A stretch of DNA of 64,000 nt from the NCBI GenBank assembly GCA_947371015.1, contig CANBNK010000002.1, positions 1 to 64,000 on the forward strand. Direction: 5' to 3'. A program made the position numbers and the translations under genes. Each line of letters starts with the position of its first letter. Positions within the stretch are counted from its first letter, which is position 1. The notes below the pieces were generated by a model. The model had not been told where the DNA came from and ran no database searches. It saw only the letters and a list, made by a program, of their open reading frames with translations. This document shows, one piece after another, positions 55,607-63,276 of this stretch. The stretch is from Acetobacteraceae bacterium. Its GTDB lineage: Bacteria; Pseudomonadota; Alphaproteobacteria; Acetobacterales; Acetobacteraceae.

Positions 55607-56446
55607 ATGGATGGCTATCTCCGCCCCCGCACCCTCGACGACGCGCTGGCCATGCTGGCGGCGACCCCCGGCTGCCAGGTGCTGGCCGGCGGTACGGATG
55701 TCTTCCCCGCGCGCACCGGCGCCGAGGTCTGGCTGAAGCGCGACAACCGCCCACTGCTGGACCTTTCTGGCATCGCAGCCCTTGCCGGCATTACCGAAAC
55801 CGCGACGGGGTGGCGCATCGGCGCGCTGGCCACCTGGACGGAGTTCTGCGCCACGCAACTGCCACCAGCTTTCGACGGGCTGAAGCAGGCGGCACGCCAG
55901 GTCGGTGGCGCCCAGGTACAGAATCGCGGCACGCTGTTGGGCAATCTCTGCAACGCCTCCCCGGCTGCGGACGGTGCGCCGCCGCTGCTGACGCTGGACG
56001 CGCAGGTGGAACTCAGCGGCCCCGCCGGCGGGCGGGTGCTGCCGCTGGCGGCGTTCCTGCTCGGCAACCGCCGCACCGCGCTGGCGCCCGGGGAGATCGC
56101 CACCGCACTGCTGCTGCCGCACCCGCCTGAAGGGGCGATGGGCGGCTTCATGAAGCTGGGCGCGCGCAGCCACCTGGTCATCTCCATCGCCATGGTCGCC
56201 GGCACGCTGGCACTGGAAGGCGGCGTGGTGCGCCATGCCCGGCTTGCGGTGGGCGCCTGTTCCGCCACCGCCCAACGCCTGCCGCTGGCCGAGGCCGCCC
56301 TGCTGAACGCCCCGCCCGACCCCGCCCGCCTGCTGCCGGAACACCTGGCCGCGCTGACCCCCATCGACGACGTCCGCGCCAGCGCCGCCTATCGCCGGCA
56401 CGCCGCGCTGGTGCTGCTGCAGCGCCTGGTGGAGAGCCTGGCATGA
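55607..56446 (+). CDS. FAD-binding subunit of a xanthine-dehydrogenase-family hydroxylase
   Basis: A 279-residue CoxM/XdhB-type FAD protein. FAD contacts are seen as VLAGGTDVFP at about residues 24-33 and QVQNRGTLLGNLCNASPAAD near 103-122, with MGGFMKLGARSHLVISIAMV in the C-terminal half. It passes electrons from the Mo/Fe-S subunit to an acceptor. Its ATGA stop/start overlap with the next gene shows a tight two-subunit complex. Confidence 0.93.
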   Translation: MDGYLRPRTLDDALAMLAATPGCQVLAGGTDVFPARTGAEVWLKRDNRPLLDLSGIAALAGITETATGWRIGALATWTEFCATQLPPAFDGLKQAARQVGGAQVQNRGTLLGNLCNASPAADGAPPLLTLDAQVELSGPAGGRVLPLAAFLLGNRRTALAPGEIATALLLPHPPEGAMGGFMKLGARSHLVISIAMVAGTLALEGGVVRHARLAVGACSATAQRLPLAEAALLNAPPDPARLLPEHLAALTPIDDVRASAAYRRHAALVLLQRLVESLA

Positions 56447-59118
56447 CAATCGCACTCACCCTCAACGGCGCCGCCGAGCTGGTCGCCGCCGCCCCCGCCA
56501 CCCGCCTCTCCGCCGCGTTGCGCGACGCCTGCGGCCTCACCGGCACCAAGGTGGGCTGCGACACTGGTGACTGCGGCGCCTGCACCGTGCTGCTGGACGG
56601 CGCCCAGGTTTGTGCCTGCCTGGTGCCGCTGGCCCAGGCCGAGGGGCGCGCCGTGACCACGGTGGAAGGCCTGGCCGCCACCCCGCTGGGTGCCGCGTTG
56701 CAGGCCGCCTTCCACGCCCATGGCGCGGCGCAGTGCGGCATCTGCACCCCGGGCATGCTGATGGCGGCGACCGAGTTGCTGGCCACCACGCCGCACCCGG
56801 ATGAAGCACAGGTGCAGGCCGCGCTGGGCGGCGTGCTCTGCCGCTGCACTGGCTATCGTCGCATCATCGCCGCGGTCTTGGCGGCGGGCAGCGCCACCAC
56901 AGCGTCGGCCGCCGCGGTGCTGGCCCTCGGCACCGCCACCGCCCCGCTGGCCGGCGCGGTCGGCGCGGTCGGCGAAAGCATCCCCCGCCTGGACGGCCTG
57001 CCCAAGCTCAACGGCACCGAGCGCTTCGGCGCCGACGACGCCCCCGCGGACGCGCTGTGGCTGCGCCCGATCCGCAGCCCCTACGCGCATGCCCGCTTCA
57101 GCATCGGCGACGCATCCCACCTGCCCGTACGCCTGCTGACCGCCGCCGATATCCCCGGCCGCAACGGCTTCGGCATCTACCCGGACATCAAGGACCAGGC
57201 AGTGTTCGCGCCTGGCCTGGCGCGCTATCGCGGGGATTGCGTGGCGGCACTGCTCGGCGAGCGTGCAGCGGTGGAGGCCGTGCGCTGGGACGACCTGCCG
57301 ATCACCTGGCAGGAACTGCCACCCCTCACCGCCACCGCCGCGCCCGGCGGCCCCGCCCTGCATGAACGCTGGCCGGACAACATCCTGACCACCGGCCGCC
57401 TGCGCAGCGGCGAGACCCCGCCTCCTGCCACGCACATCGCGCAGGGCGAATGGACCACCGGCTTCGTCGAGCACGCCTATATCGAACCCGAGGCCGGCTG
57501 GGCCGAGCGCCATGGCGAAACCATTCACGTGCATGGCTGCACCCAGGCGCCCTACATGGACCGCGAGGAGGTCGCAGGCGTCCTAGGCATCGCACCCGAG
57601 GCCGTCCGCATCATCCCCAGCGCCTGCGGCGGCGGTTTTGGGGGTAAGCTGGACGTCTCCTTTCAGCCCATGGTCGCGGTAGCCGCTTGGCTGACCGGCC
57701 GCCCGGTGCGCGCAGTGTGGTCGCGCGGCGAAAGCCTGGCCTCCTCCACCAAGCGCCACCCCGCCAGCATCCAGGCCAGCGCCGGCTGCGACGCCGAGGG
57801 CCGGCTGACCAGCTTCGAGTTCGAGGCCGACTACGACACCGGCGCCTATGCCAGCTGGGGGCCAACCGTGGCCGGCCGCGTGCCGGTGCATTGCATGGGA
57901 CCGTATCGCCTGCCCTTCGTGCACAGCCAGGCGCGGGCGGTGCTGACCAACAACCCGCCCAGCGGCGCCTTCCGCGGCTTCGGCGTGCCGCAGGCGGCCA
58001 TTGCGCAGGAAATGCTGTGGGACCAGCTGGCGGACGCCGCCGGCATGGACCGGCTGGAGTTCCGCCTGCTGAACGCGCTGCGCAACGGCGATACCACCAA
58101 TACCGGGCAACGCCTGGACCACAGCGTCGGCCTGGTGGAATGCCTGGAGGCGCTGCGCCCGCACTGGCACGCGCTGCGTGCCGCCCGCCGCACCACCGGT
58201 CGCACGCGTGGCGGCGTCGGCGTTGCCTGCATGTGGTACGGCATCGGCAACACCGGCATGTCCAACCCCTCCACCATGCGGCTGACCCTGGCGCCCGATG
58301 GCCGACTGACCTTCCACAACGGCGCCGTGGATATCGGCCAGGGCAGCACCACCGTGCTGGCCCAGATCGCCGCCGAGGCCCTCGGCCTGCCGGTATCCGC
58401 CCTGCACATGGTCCTCTACGACACCGGCCTGACCGCCGATGCCGGCAAGACCAGCGCCTCTCGCCAAACTTTTGTGAGTGGCCGCGCGGCCCAGGCCGCC
58501 GGCGCGGCGCTACGCGGCGAGATCCTCCGCCGGGCCAATGCCGGCGCCGAGGCCCGCCTCACCCTCTCGGACGGCACGCTGCGCGTGAACGGCGAGGCGC
58601 TGCGGCTGGACAGCACGCTGGAGGGGCTCGGCAGCTACGATCCACCGACTGTGCCGCTGGACGCGGATGGCCAGGGCATCCCCTACGCCACCTATGGCTT
58701 CGCCGCGCAACTCGCGGCGCTTGAGGTGGATATGGACCTCGGCACCATCCACCTGCAAAAAATCGTCGCCGCGCATGACGTCGGCCGCGCCATCAACCCG
58801 TTGCTCGTGCAGGGCCAGGTGGAGGGCGGCATCGCCCAGGGCATCGGCCTGGCGCTGATGGAAGAATACCTGCCCGGCCGCACCGAGAACCTGCACGACT
58901 ACCTGATCCCCACCATCGGCGACGTGCCTGAGATCGAGACCATCCTGATCGAGGCGCGCGAGCCGCTCGGCCCCTTCGGCGCCAAGGGCATCGGCGAGCC
59001 GGCGCTGGTGCCGACCGCCCCGGCTATCCTCTCGGCCATCCGCGACGCCACCGGCGCCACGCTGCGCCGCGTGCCCGCTTTGCCCCATCGCGTGCTGGAG
59101 GCTCTTCGTGGCCACTGA
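56443..59118 (+). CDS. Fused [2Fe-2S] and molybdopterin subunit of a xanthine-dehydrogenase-family hydroxylase
   Basis: An 891-residue chain that combines the usual small and large subunits. Residues 1-150 hold two [2Fe-2S] clusters, with Cys39, Cys44, Cys47, Cys57 and Cys98, Cys101, Cys133, Cys135 as candidate ligands. From about 175 the large molybdenum domain follows, with SACGGGFGGKLDVSFQPMVA, SGAFRGFGVPQAAIAQEMLW, and the catalytic base Glu852 in GIGEPALVPTAPAI. Such enzymes hydroxylate N-heteroaromatics using water. A nicotinate- or purine-type substrate is suggested by context only. No selenium-type split of the Mo subunit is present, unlike the E. barkeri enzyme. Confidence 0.93.
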   Translation: MTIALTLNGAAELVAAAPATRLSAALRDACGLTGTKVGCDTGDCGACTVLLDGAQVCACLVPLAQAEGRAVTTVEGLAATPLGAALQAAFHAHGAAQCGICTPGMLMAATELLATTPHPDEAQVQAALGGVLCRCTGYRRIIAAVLAAGSATTASAAAVLALGTATAPLAGAVGAVGESIPRLDGLPKLNGTERFGADDAPADALWLRPIRSPYAHARFSIGDASHLPVRLLTAADIPGRNGFGIYPDIKDQAVFAPGLARYRGDCVAALLGERAAVEAVRWDDLPITWQELPPLTATAAPGGPALHERWPDNILTTGRLRSGETPPPATHIAQGEWTTGFVEHAYIEPEAGWAERHGETIHVHGCTQAPYMDREEVAGVLGIAPEAVRIIPSACGGGFGGKLDVSFQPMVAVAAWLTGRPVRAVWSRGESLASSTKRHPASIQASAGCDAEGRLTSFEFEADYDTGAYASWGPTVAGRVPVHCMGPYRLPFVHSQARAVLTNNPPSGAFRGFGVPQAAIAQEMLWDQLADAAGMDRLEFRLLNALRNGDTTNTGQRLDHSVGLVECLEALRPHWHALRAARRTTGRTRGGVGVACMWYGIGNTGMSNPSTMRLTLAPDGRLTFHNGAVDIGQGSTTVLAQIAAEALGLPVSALHMVLYDTGLTADAGKTSASRQTFVSGRAAQAAGAALRGEILRRANAGAEARLTLSDGTLRVNGEALRLDSTLEGLGSYDPPTVPLDADGQGIPYATYGFAAQLAALEVDMDLGTIHLQKIVAAHDVGRAINPLLVQGQVEGGIAQGIGLALMEEYLPGRTENLHDYLIPTIGDVPEIETILIEAREPLGPFGAKGIGEPALVPTAPAILSAIRDATGATLRRVPALPHRVLEALRGH

Positions 59119-60523
59119 TCGTACGGCCCTGTTCGGCGCCCGCGAGGGCAATGAGGGCATCATCCGCTGCGACGCCTGCCCGGTGCTGTGCCGCATCCGC
59201 CCCGGCCGCGCCGGCGCCTGCGCCCGCTACGCCAACAAGGACGGCGACCTGATCCGCACCGATCCCCTCGTGCTGCTGGAATCCGGGGAAAAAAGCTTCG
59301 TCACCGGCATCGGCAGCGGCACCACCTACCCGGACTACAAGCCCGCGCCTTTCATCGTGGGCTCCACGCATGAGGGCGTGGACACCGTTACGGTCGTCAC
59401 TGAGGGCATGTTCAGCTACTGCGGCCTCAAGGTGAAAATCGACACCGACCGCCACCTGGGCGACGAGACCGCCGCCGTGCGCGTGAACGGCGAGCAGATC
59501 GGCCACGTCACCTCGGCCGAATACGGCAGCCAGATGCTCTCGCTCGGTGGCGTCCATCACCTGGTCGGCGGCAGCAAGAAGGAGGGCAACGCCACCTGCG
59601 CCGCCATGCTCACCCTGGCCAATCGCGGCGCGGTGGAGGTGACGATCGACGGCGGCGCCACCATCCTGTTGCAGGCCGGGACCCAGCCCATCGTCAACGG
59701 CCGGCCGGAAGCGCGGATGCGCGTCGGCTGCGGCAGCGCCGCCATCGGCATCTTCGCCCAGCAATGGCACGGCCATGTGGACGAGGTGATCGTGGTGGAC
59801 GACCACATCACCGGCGTGCTGAGCGAGCACCAGGCCGGCAAGTGCCTGGACATCCCGCCTGCCGGCATCCGCGTCCGTGGCCGGCGCTCCACCCCCGGGC
59901 GCTACTTCCAGGTGGCCAACCCCGGCACCGGCTGGGGCGGCACCGACATCACCGAGCCGCTATCCATCATCGAAAGCATCGACCCCAAGGTGGCCCGCCC
60001 CGGCCTGCGCCTGCTGCTGACCAGCACCACCGGGGAGGACGCGCTATACTGCGTGCTGGACGAGGAACTGAAGCCGCGCGAAGCCGCCATGCCACCCGCG
60101 GTGCAACTGGTGGTGGACCGCATCGGCGAGAACTGCGAACCGGCGCTGACCAGCATACTGTTCATGGCCGGTGCCGGCGGCTCGCTGCGCGCCGGGATCA
60201 CGGAAAACCCGATCTTGCTGACCCGCGCGGTACAGGCCGGCCAGGTGCGGGTGACCATGGGTGGCGCGCCCTGCTACCTCTGGCCCGGCGGCGGCATCAC
60301 CATCATGGCGGATGTGCTGAGCATGCCGCGCGACAGTTTTGGGTATGTACCCACGCCCGCGCTGGTGGCGCCCTTGGAGTTCACGCTGAACGCCGCGACC
60401 TACGCCGCGTTGGGCGGGCATATGCAGCACATCCAGCCCGCCGCGCGCATCCTGGCCGACTACGGCGCCGCCGCCCGCCACGACGCGGCTCTGCCGGAAA
60501 ACCCGTGGCCCACAGCGCCGTAA
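59108..60523 (+). CDS. 6-hydroxynicotinate reductase-like Fe-S flavoprotein
   Basis: A 471-residue protein resembling Hnr of Eubacterium barkeri, which reduces 6-hydroxynicotinate to 1,4,5,6-tetrahydro-6-oxonicotinate with ferredoxin electrons and carries covalent flavin, one [2Fe-2S] and two [4Fe-4S] clusters. Here an N-terminal Cys motif C-x2-C-x3-C-x9-C (Cys21, 24, 28, 38; IIRCDACPVLCRIRPGRAG) is followed by Cys105, 164, 208, 246, 315, 343 and 389, enough for several clusters. Length is close to Hnr. It overlaps both neighbours. The substrate is inferred from the gene set. Confidence 0.85.
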   Translation: MATDRTALFGAREGNEGIIRCDACPVLCRIRPGRAGACARYANKDGDLIRTDPLVLLESGEKSFVTGIGSGTTYPDYKPAPFIVGSTHEGVDTVTVVTEGMFSYCGLKVKIDTDRHLGDETAAVRVNGEQIGHVTSAEYGSQMLSLGGVHHLVGGSKKEGNATCAAMLTLANRGAVEVTIDGGATILLQAGTQPIVNGRPEARMRVGCGSAAIGIFAQQWHGHVDEVIVVDDHITGVLSEHQAGKCLDIPPAGIRVRGRRSTPGRYFQVANPGTGWGGTDITEPLSIIESIDPKVARPGLRLLLTSTTGEDALYCVLDEELKPREAAMPPAVQLVVDRIGENCEPALTSILFMAGAGGSLRAGITENPILLTRAVQAGQVRVTMGGAPCYLWPGGGITIMADVLSMPRDSFGYVPTPALVAPLEFTLNAATYAALGGHMQHIQPAARILADYGAAARHDAALPENPWPTAP

Positions 60524-61350
60524 TCCTGCCCGACGGCCGCCTGCATTTGCAGGAAGGCCCGATCGACATCGTCATCGGCCTCGCCGGCACCCGCGCTGCA
60601 ATGGCGGAGGCCCGCAGCCGCGCGGAAGCCGTCTTCGCCGGGCTGCTCGGCGCGCTGGCGGCGGAACTGCCGTTGCTGCGCACGCCGCTGGCGGTGGACA
60701 TGCCGGAGGCGCGGCATCCGGTGGCGCAGCGCATGGTTGCGGCGTGCTGGCCGCACCGGCGCGGCTTCATCACCCCCATGGCCGCCGTCGCTGGCGCCGT
60801 CGCCGAGCATATCCGCGACGCGCTGGCGGAAACGCCGGACCTGGCCACCGCCTATGTCAACAATGGCGGCGACATCGCGCTGCACCTGGCCCCCGGCCAG
60901 CGCCTGCATATCGGTCTGGTCCGCCACCTGGCCCACGCCGCGCCGGAGGGCCTGGTACGGGTGCGGGCCGAAGACCCGGTTCGCGGCATCGCCACGTCAG
61001 GCTGGCCCGGCCGCAGCTTCTCGCTCGGCATCGCCGATGCGGTGACGGTGCTGGCGCGGGATGCCGCCGCGGCCGATGCTGCCGCCACCGTCATCGCCAA
61101 TGCCTGCAACGTGGCCCACCCCGCCATCAGCCGCGCCCCGGCGCGCAGCCTGGACCCCGACAGCGACCTGGGTGCGTTGCTGGTCACCATCGCGGTCGGC
61201 CCGCTGCCGGCGGAAGCCGTCGCCGCCGCGCTCGCGGCCGGGGAGGCGATGGCGGAAGCCCTGCTGGCGCGCGGCCTGATCCACGCCGCGCTGCTGGCCG
61301 TGGGCGACGAACTCCGCACGGTGGGCACGCCGCTGCTGAGCCATGGCTGA
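60505..61350 (+). CDS. UPF0280 family protein with ApbE-like motifs
   Basis: A 281-residue protein starting at GTG inside the preceding reductase gene. Blocks in the order of ApbE flavin transferases are visible: YVNNGGDIAL (117-126, NxGGD), GIATSGWPGRSFSLGIADAV (161-180, the ATSG-type substrate strand) and DAAATVIANACNV (191-203, the D-x-x-A/T helix). ApbE attaches FMN covalently to Ser/Thr of target proteins. Since Hnr is reported to hold covalent flavin, this gene is a good candidate for its maturation, which is inference. UPF0280 itself has no proven function. Confidence 0.8.
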   Translation: MAHSAVILPDGRLHLQEGPIDIVIGLAGTRAAMAEARSRAEAVFAGLLGALAAELPLLRTPLAVDMPEARHPVAQRMVAACWPHRRGFITPMAAVAGAVAEHIRDALAETPDLATAYVNNGGDIALHLAPGQRLHIGLVRHLAHAAPEGLVRVRAEDPVRGIATSGWPGRSFSLGIADAVTVLARDAAAADAAATVIANACNVAHPAISRAPARSLDPDSDLGALLVTIAVGPLPAEAVAAALAAGEAMAEALLARGLIHAALLAVGDELRTVGTPLLSHG

Positions 61351-61360
61351 TCGTCTTCAC

Positions 61361-61431
61361 CGTATACGGCAGGCCGCCGCATCAGCCCCAACGGCGGCAA
61401 AAACCGATTGACGGGGCCATCGCCGTATACG
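61361..61431. promoter_or_regulatory. Two CGTATACG palindromes 63 bp apart upstream of the haem-oxygenase-fold gene
   Basis: CGTATACG occurs at 61361-61368 and 61424-61431, extended to CGTATACGGC in opposite orientations. The 63-bp distance equals six helical turns, placing both on one DNA face. They fill the 115-base gap after the UPF0280 gene and suit a looping repressor. Confidence 0.45.
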
Positions 61432-61465
61432 ACGATGCCCCACCCCACCCGCAGGAGAGCCCGCG

Positions 61466-62197
61466 ATGACCGCGCTGATGAACCAGGACGAATTCCGTAC
61501 CGCGCTGGAAAACGCCATCAAGGGGCGCAGCGCGAACACCTCGCCGTTCAGCGTCGCCTGGGCCTCGGGCAAGCTCTCGCGTGAGCATCTCTGCCGCTGG
61601 GCCGAGAACCACTACCACTATGTCGGCCCCTTCGCCGACTACCTCGGCTACGTCTATGGCCGCATGCCCGCGCAGTACCAGGAGGCCAAGGACTTCCTGC
61701 TGGCCAACATGTACGAGGAAGAGATCGGCGGCGACCGCCACACCGACCTGCTGATCCGCTTCGCCGAGTCCTGCGGCACCACGCGCGAGCGGGTGAAGGA
61801 CGAGAACAACATGTCCGCCACCACCCGCGCCCTGCAGGCCTGGTGCTACTGCGTGGCCATGCGCGAAGACCCGATCGTCGCCGTCGCCGGCCTGGTCGTC
61901 GGCCTGGAATCGCAGGTCCCCAGCATCTACCGCCGCCAGACGCCGACGCTGCGCGAGAAGTACGGCTTCACCGATGAGGAGGTCGAGTTCTTCGACCTGC
62001 ACATCGTCTCCGACGAGATCCATGGCGAGCGCGGCTACCAGATCGTGCTGGAGCACGCGACCACGGTCGAGTTGCAGCAGAAGTGCCTGAAGATCTGCGA
62101 GATCGGCGCCGAAATGCGGCTACTGTACACGACGGCGCTGTACAACGACTACGTGGCCAAGGACCTCAGCCTGGCCGAGCTGGACATGGCCGCCTGA
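61466..62197 (+). CDS. Haem-oxygenase-fold di-iron (HDO/CADD/PqqC-like) protein
   Basis: A 243-residue all-helical protein beginning MTALMNQDEFRTALENAIKG, with CRWAENHYHYVGPFADYLGY near 43-62. The pattern Glu85-x6-His92, Glu148, His179-x3-Asp183-x2-His186 reproduces the six metal ligands known for Chlamydia CADD (Glu81/His88/Glu142/His174/Asp178/His181). This points to an O2-using haem-oxygenase-like di-iron enzyme rather than cofactor-free PqqC. The reaction is unknown. It sits in the ring-reduction cluster behind its own operator-like repeats, and a strong terminator covers its stop codon. Confidence 0.85.
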   Translation: MTALMNQDEFRTALENAIKGRSANTSPFSVAWASGKLSREHLCRWAENHYHYVGPFADYLGYVYGRMPAQYQEAKDFLLANMYEEEIGGDRHTDLLIRFAESCGTTRERVKDENNMSATTRALQAWCYCVAMREDPIVAVAGLVVGLESQVPSIYRRQTPTLREKYGFTDEEVEFFDLHIVSDEIHGERGYQIVLEHATTVELQQKCLKICEIGAEMRLLYTTALYNDYVAKDLSLAELDMAA

Positions 62198-62239
62198 TTT
62201 TGTGGGCAACCAGGTTGCCCGCAAAATCAGGCCTTTTCC
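62192..62239 (+). terminator. Strong intrinsic terminator overlapping the stop of the haem-oxygenase-fold gene
   Basis: GCCTGATTTTGTGGGCAACC pairs with GGTTGCCCGCAAAATCAGGC (62192-62232) over about 18 base pairs with one T-G wobble, followed by CTTTTCC. The stop codon (62195-62197) lies in the left arm. It should end the transcript here, making the ferredoxin genes a separate or attenuated unit. Confidence 0.85.
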
Positions 62240-62345
62240 GCCCGCAAGCGGCGGGCGCGGCCAACCGGCCGCTAGCCTTATGCGAGATTGGTGGCGGGCG
62301 CCTCGGCCCGGGGCTTGGCCCCGTGCCGCATTCATGAGGAACCGC

Positions 62346-62642
62346 ATGCCCTCCGTCACCTTCCGCGTCGGCGACCAGGCCTTCACCGAGGAGGTGGCGG
62401 CCAACACCAACCTGGTGGTCCGCGCCGGCATCAAGAAGTTCCCCTTCCCGCACCTGAAGTACAAGTGCGGCATGGGCAAGTGCGGCACCTGCGCCAGCCG
62501 TGTACTGGCCGGGGCCGAACACCTGCCCGAGCCGAATTGGAAGGAAGTGAAGGTGCTGGGCGACCGCCTGGCGCAGGGCTGGCGGCTGGGCTGCCAGCTC
62601 TGGCTGCATCAAGACCTTGAACTGACGCAGGACCGCGCCTGA
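62346..62642 (+). CDS. Plant-type [2Fe-2S] ferredoxin, first copy
   Basis: A 98-residue ferredoxin beginning MPSVTFRVGDQAFTEEV. The cluster ligands are seen in KYKCGMGKCGTCASRVLAG (C-x4-C-x2-C) with the fourth Cys in RLGCQLWLHQD. It likely carries electrons to or from the oxidoreductases of the cluster, for example to the hydroxynicotinate-reductase-like protein. The second of two in-frame ATGs (62346, not 62334) is chosen because AGGA sits five bases before it. Confidence 0.9.
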   Translation: MPSVTFRVGDQAFTEEVAANTNLVVRAGIKKFPFPHLKYKCGMGKCGTCASRVLAGAEHLPEPNWKEVKVLGDRLAQGWRLGCQLWLHQDLELTQDRA

Positions 62643-62959
62643 TGTACGCCATCCTCACCAGCAAGCCCGGCCAGTACCGCACGGAGATCGCCGCCGGCGT
62701 GACCCCGGTGGAAGCCTATGACTACGTGTTCTGCGGCGCCGTCCGCGCCCGCTTCGTCATTGCGGAATTGGGCGATGCCAAGCGCCTGCACGTCATCGAC
62801 GAAGGCACGCCGCCCACCGTCAACAAGGTACCCGTGAAGTTCTTCCCCAGCTTCGCCACGCTGGAAGCCGCGCGGCGCGAGTTGCAGCACCTGGTGAAGT
62901 TCGGCTCCATGCAGGTGGCGCTGGACCCCGTCCCGCTACCGCGTGCGGTTGCCGCCTGA
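62642..62959 (+). CDS. Unknown 105-residue protein between two ferredoxin genes
   Basis: This protein begins MYAILTSKPGQYRTEIAAGV and contains EAYDYVFCGAVRARFVIAEL, KRLHVIDEGTPPTVNKVPVK and a helical LEAARRELQHLVKFGSM. I do not recognise it. It has one Cys and a mixed alpha/beta pattern, with no signal peptide or membrane segment. Its start overlaps the first ferredoxin stop and its stop overlaps the second ferredoxin start (ATG in TGATG), so the three are made together; an electron-transfer accessory role is possible. Confidence 0.8.
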   Translation: MYAILTSKPGQYRTEIAAGVTPVEAYDYVFCGAVRARFVIAELGDAKRLHVIDEGTPPTVNKVPVKFFPSFATLEAARRELQHLVKFGSMQVALDPVPLPRAVAA

Positions 62960-63276
62960 TGCCGCAGGTCACCTTCCTGACCAATGCCGGCAAGGTCGCC
63001 CCCGCCCCGGAGGAGCCGACCAGCCTGCTGCGCATCTCCATCCGCGAGAAAGGCGGCATTCCCTTCAAATGCGGTGGCGGCCTCTGCGGCACCTGCAAAT
63101 GCCTGATCGAAGTGGGCCGCGAGAACACCGACGCGATCAAGCCGAAGGAGCGCAAGCACCTGAGCGAAGAACAATTCGTCCAAGGCTGGCGCATGGCCTG
63201 CCAGACCTTCGTTCTCGGCGATGTCAGCGTCTCCTGGCCGCCACCCCCGCCCAAGCCCGGAGCCCCGCGCCCATGA
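62959..63276 (+). CDS. Plant-type [2Fe-2S] ferredoxin, second copy
   Basis: A 105-residue ferredoxin beginning MPQVTFLTNAGKVAPAPEEP, with cluster ligands in PFKCGGGLCGTCKCLIEVG (C-x4-C-x2-C, plus one extra Cys after the third ligand) and a fourth in RMACQTFVLG. A Pro-rich tail ends it. It is only distantly like the first copy, so the two may serve different partners. It overlaps the HbpS-like gene by four bases. Confidence 0.9.
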   Translation: MPQVTFLTNAGKVAPAPEEPTSLLRISIREKGGIPFKCGGGLCGTCKCLIEVGRENTDAIKPKERKHLSEEQFVQGWRMACQTFVLGDVSVSWPPPPPKPGAPRP

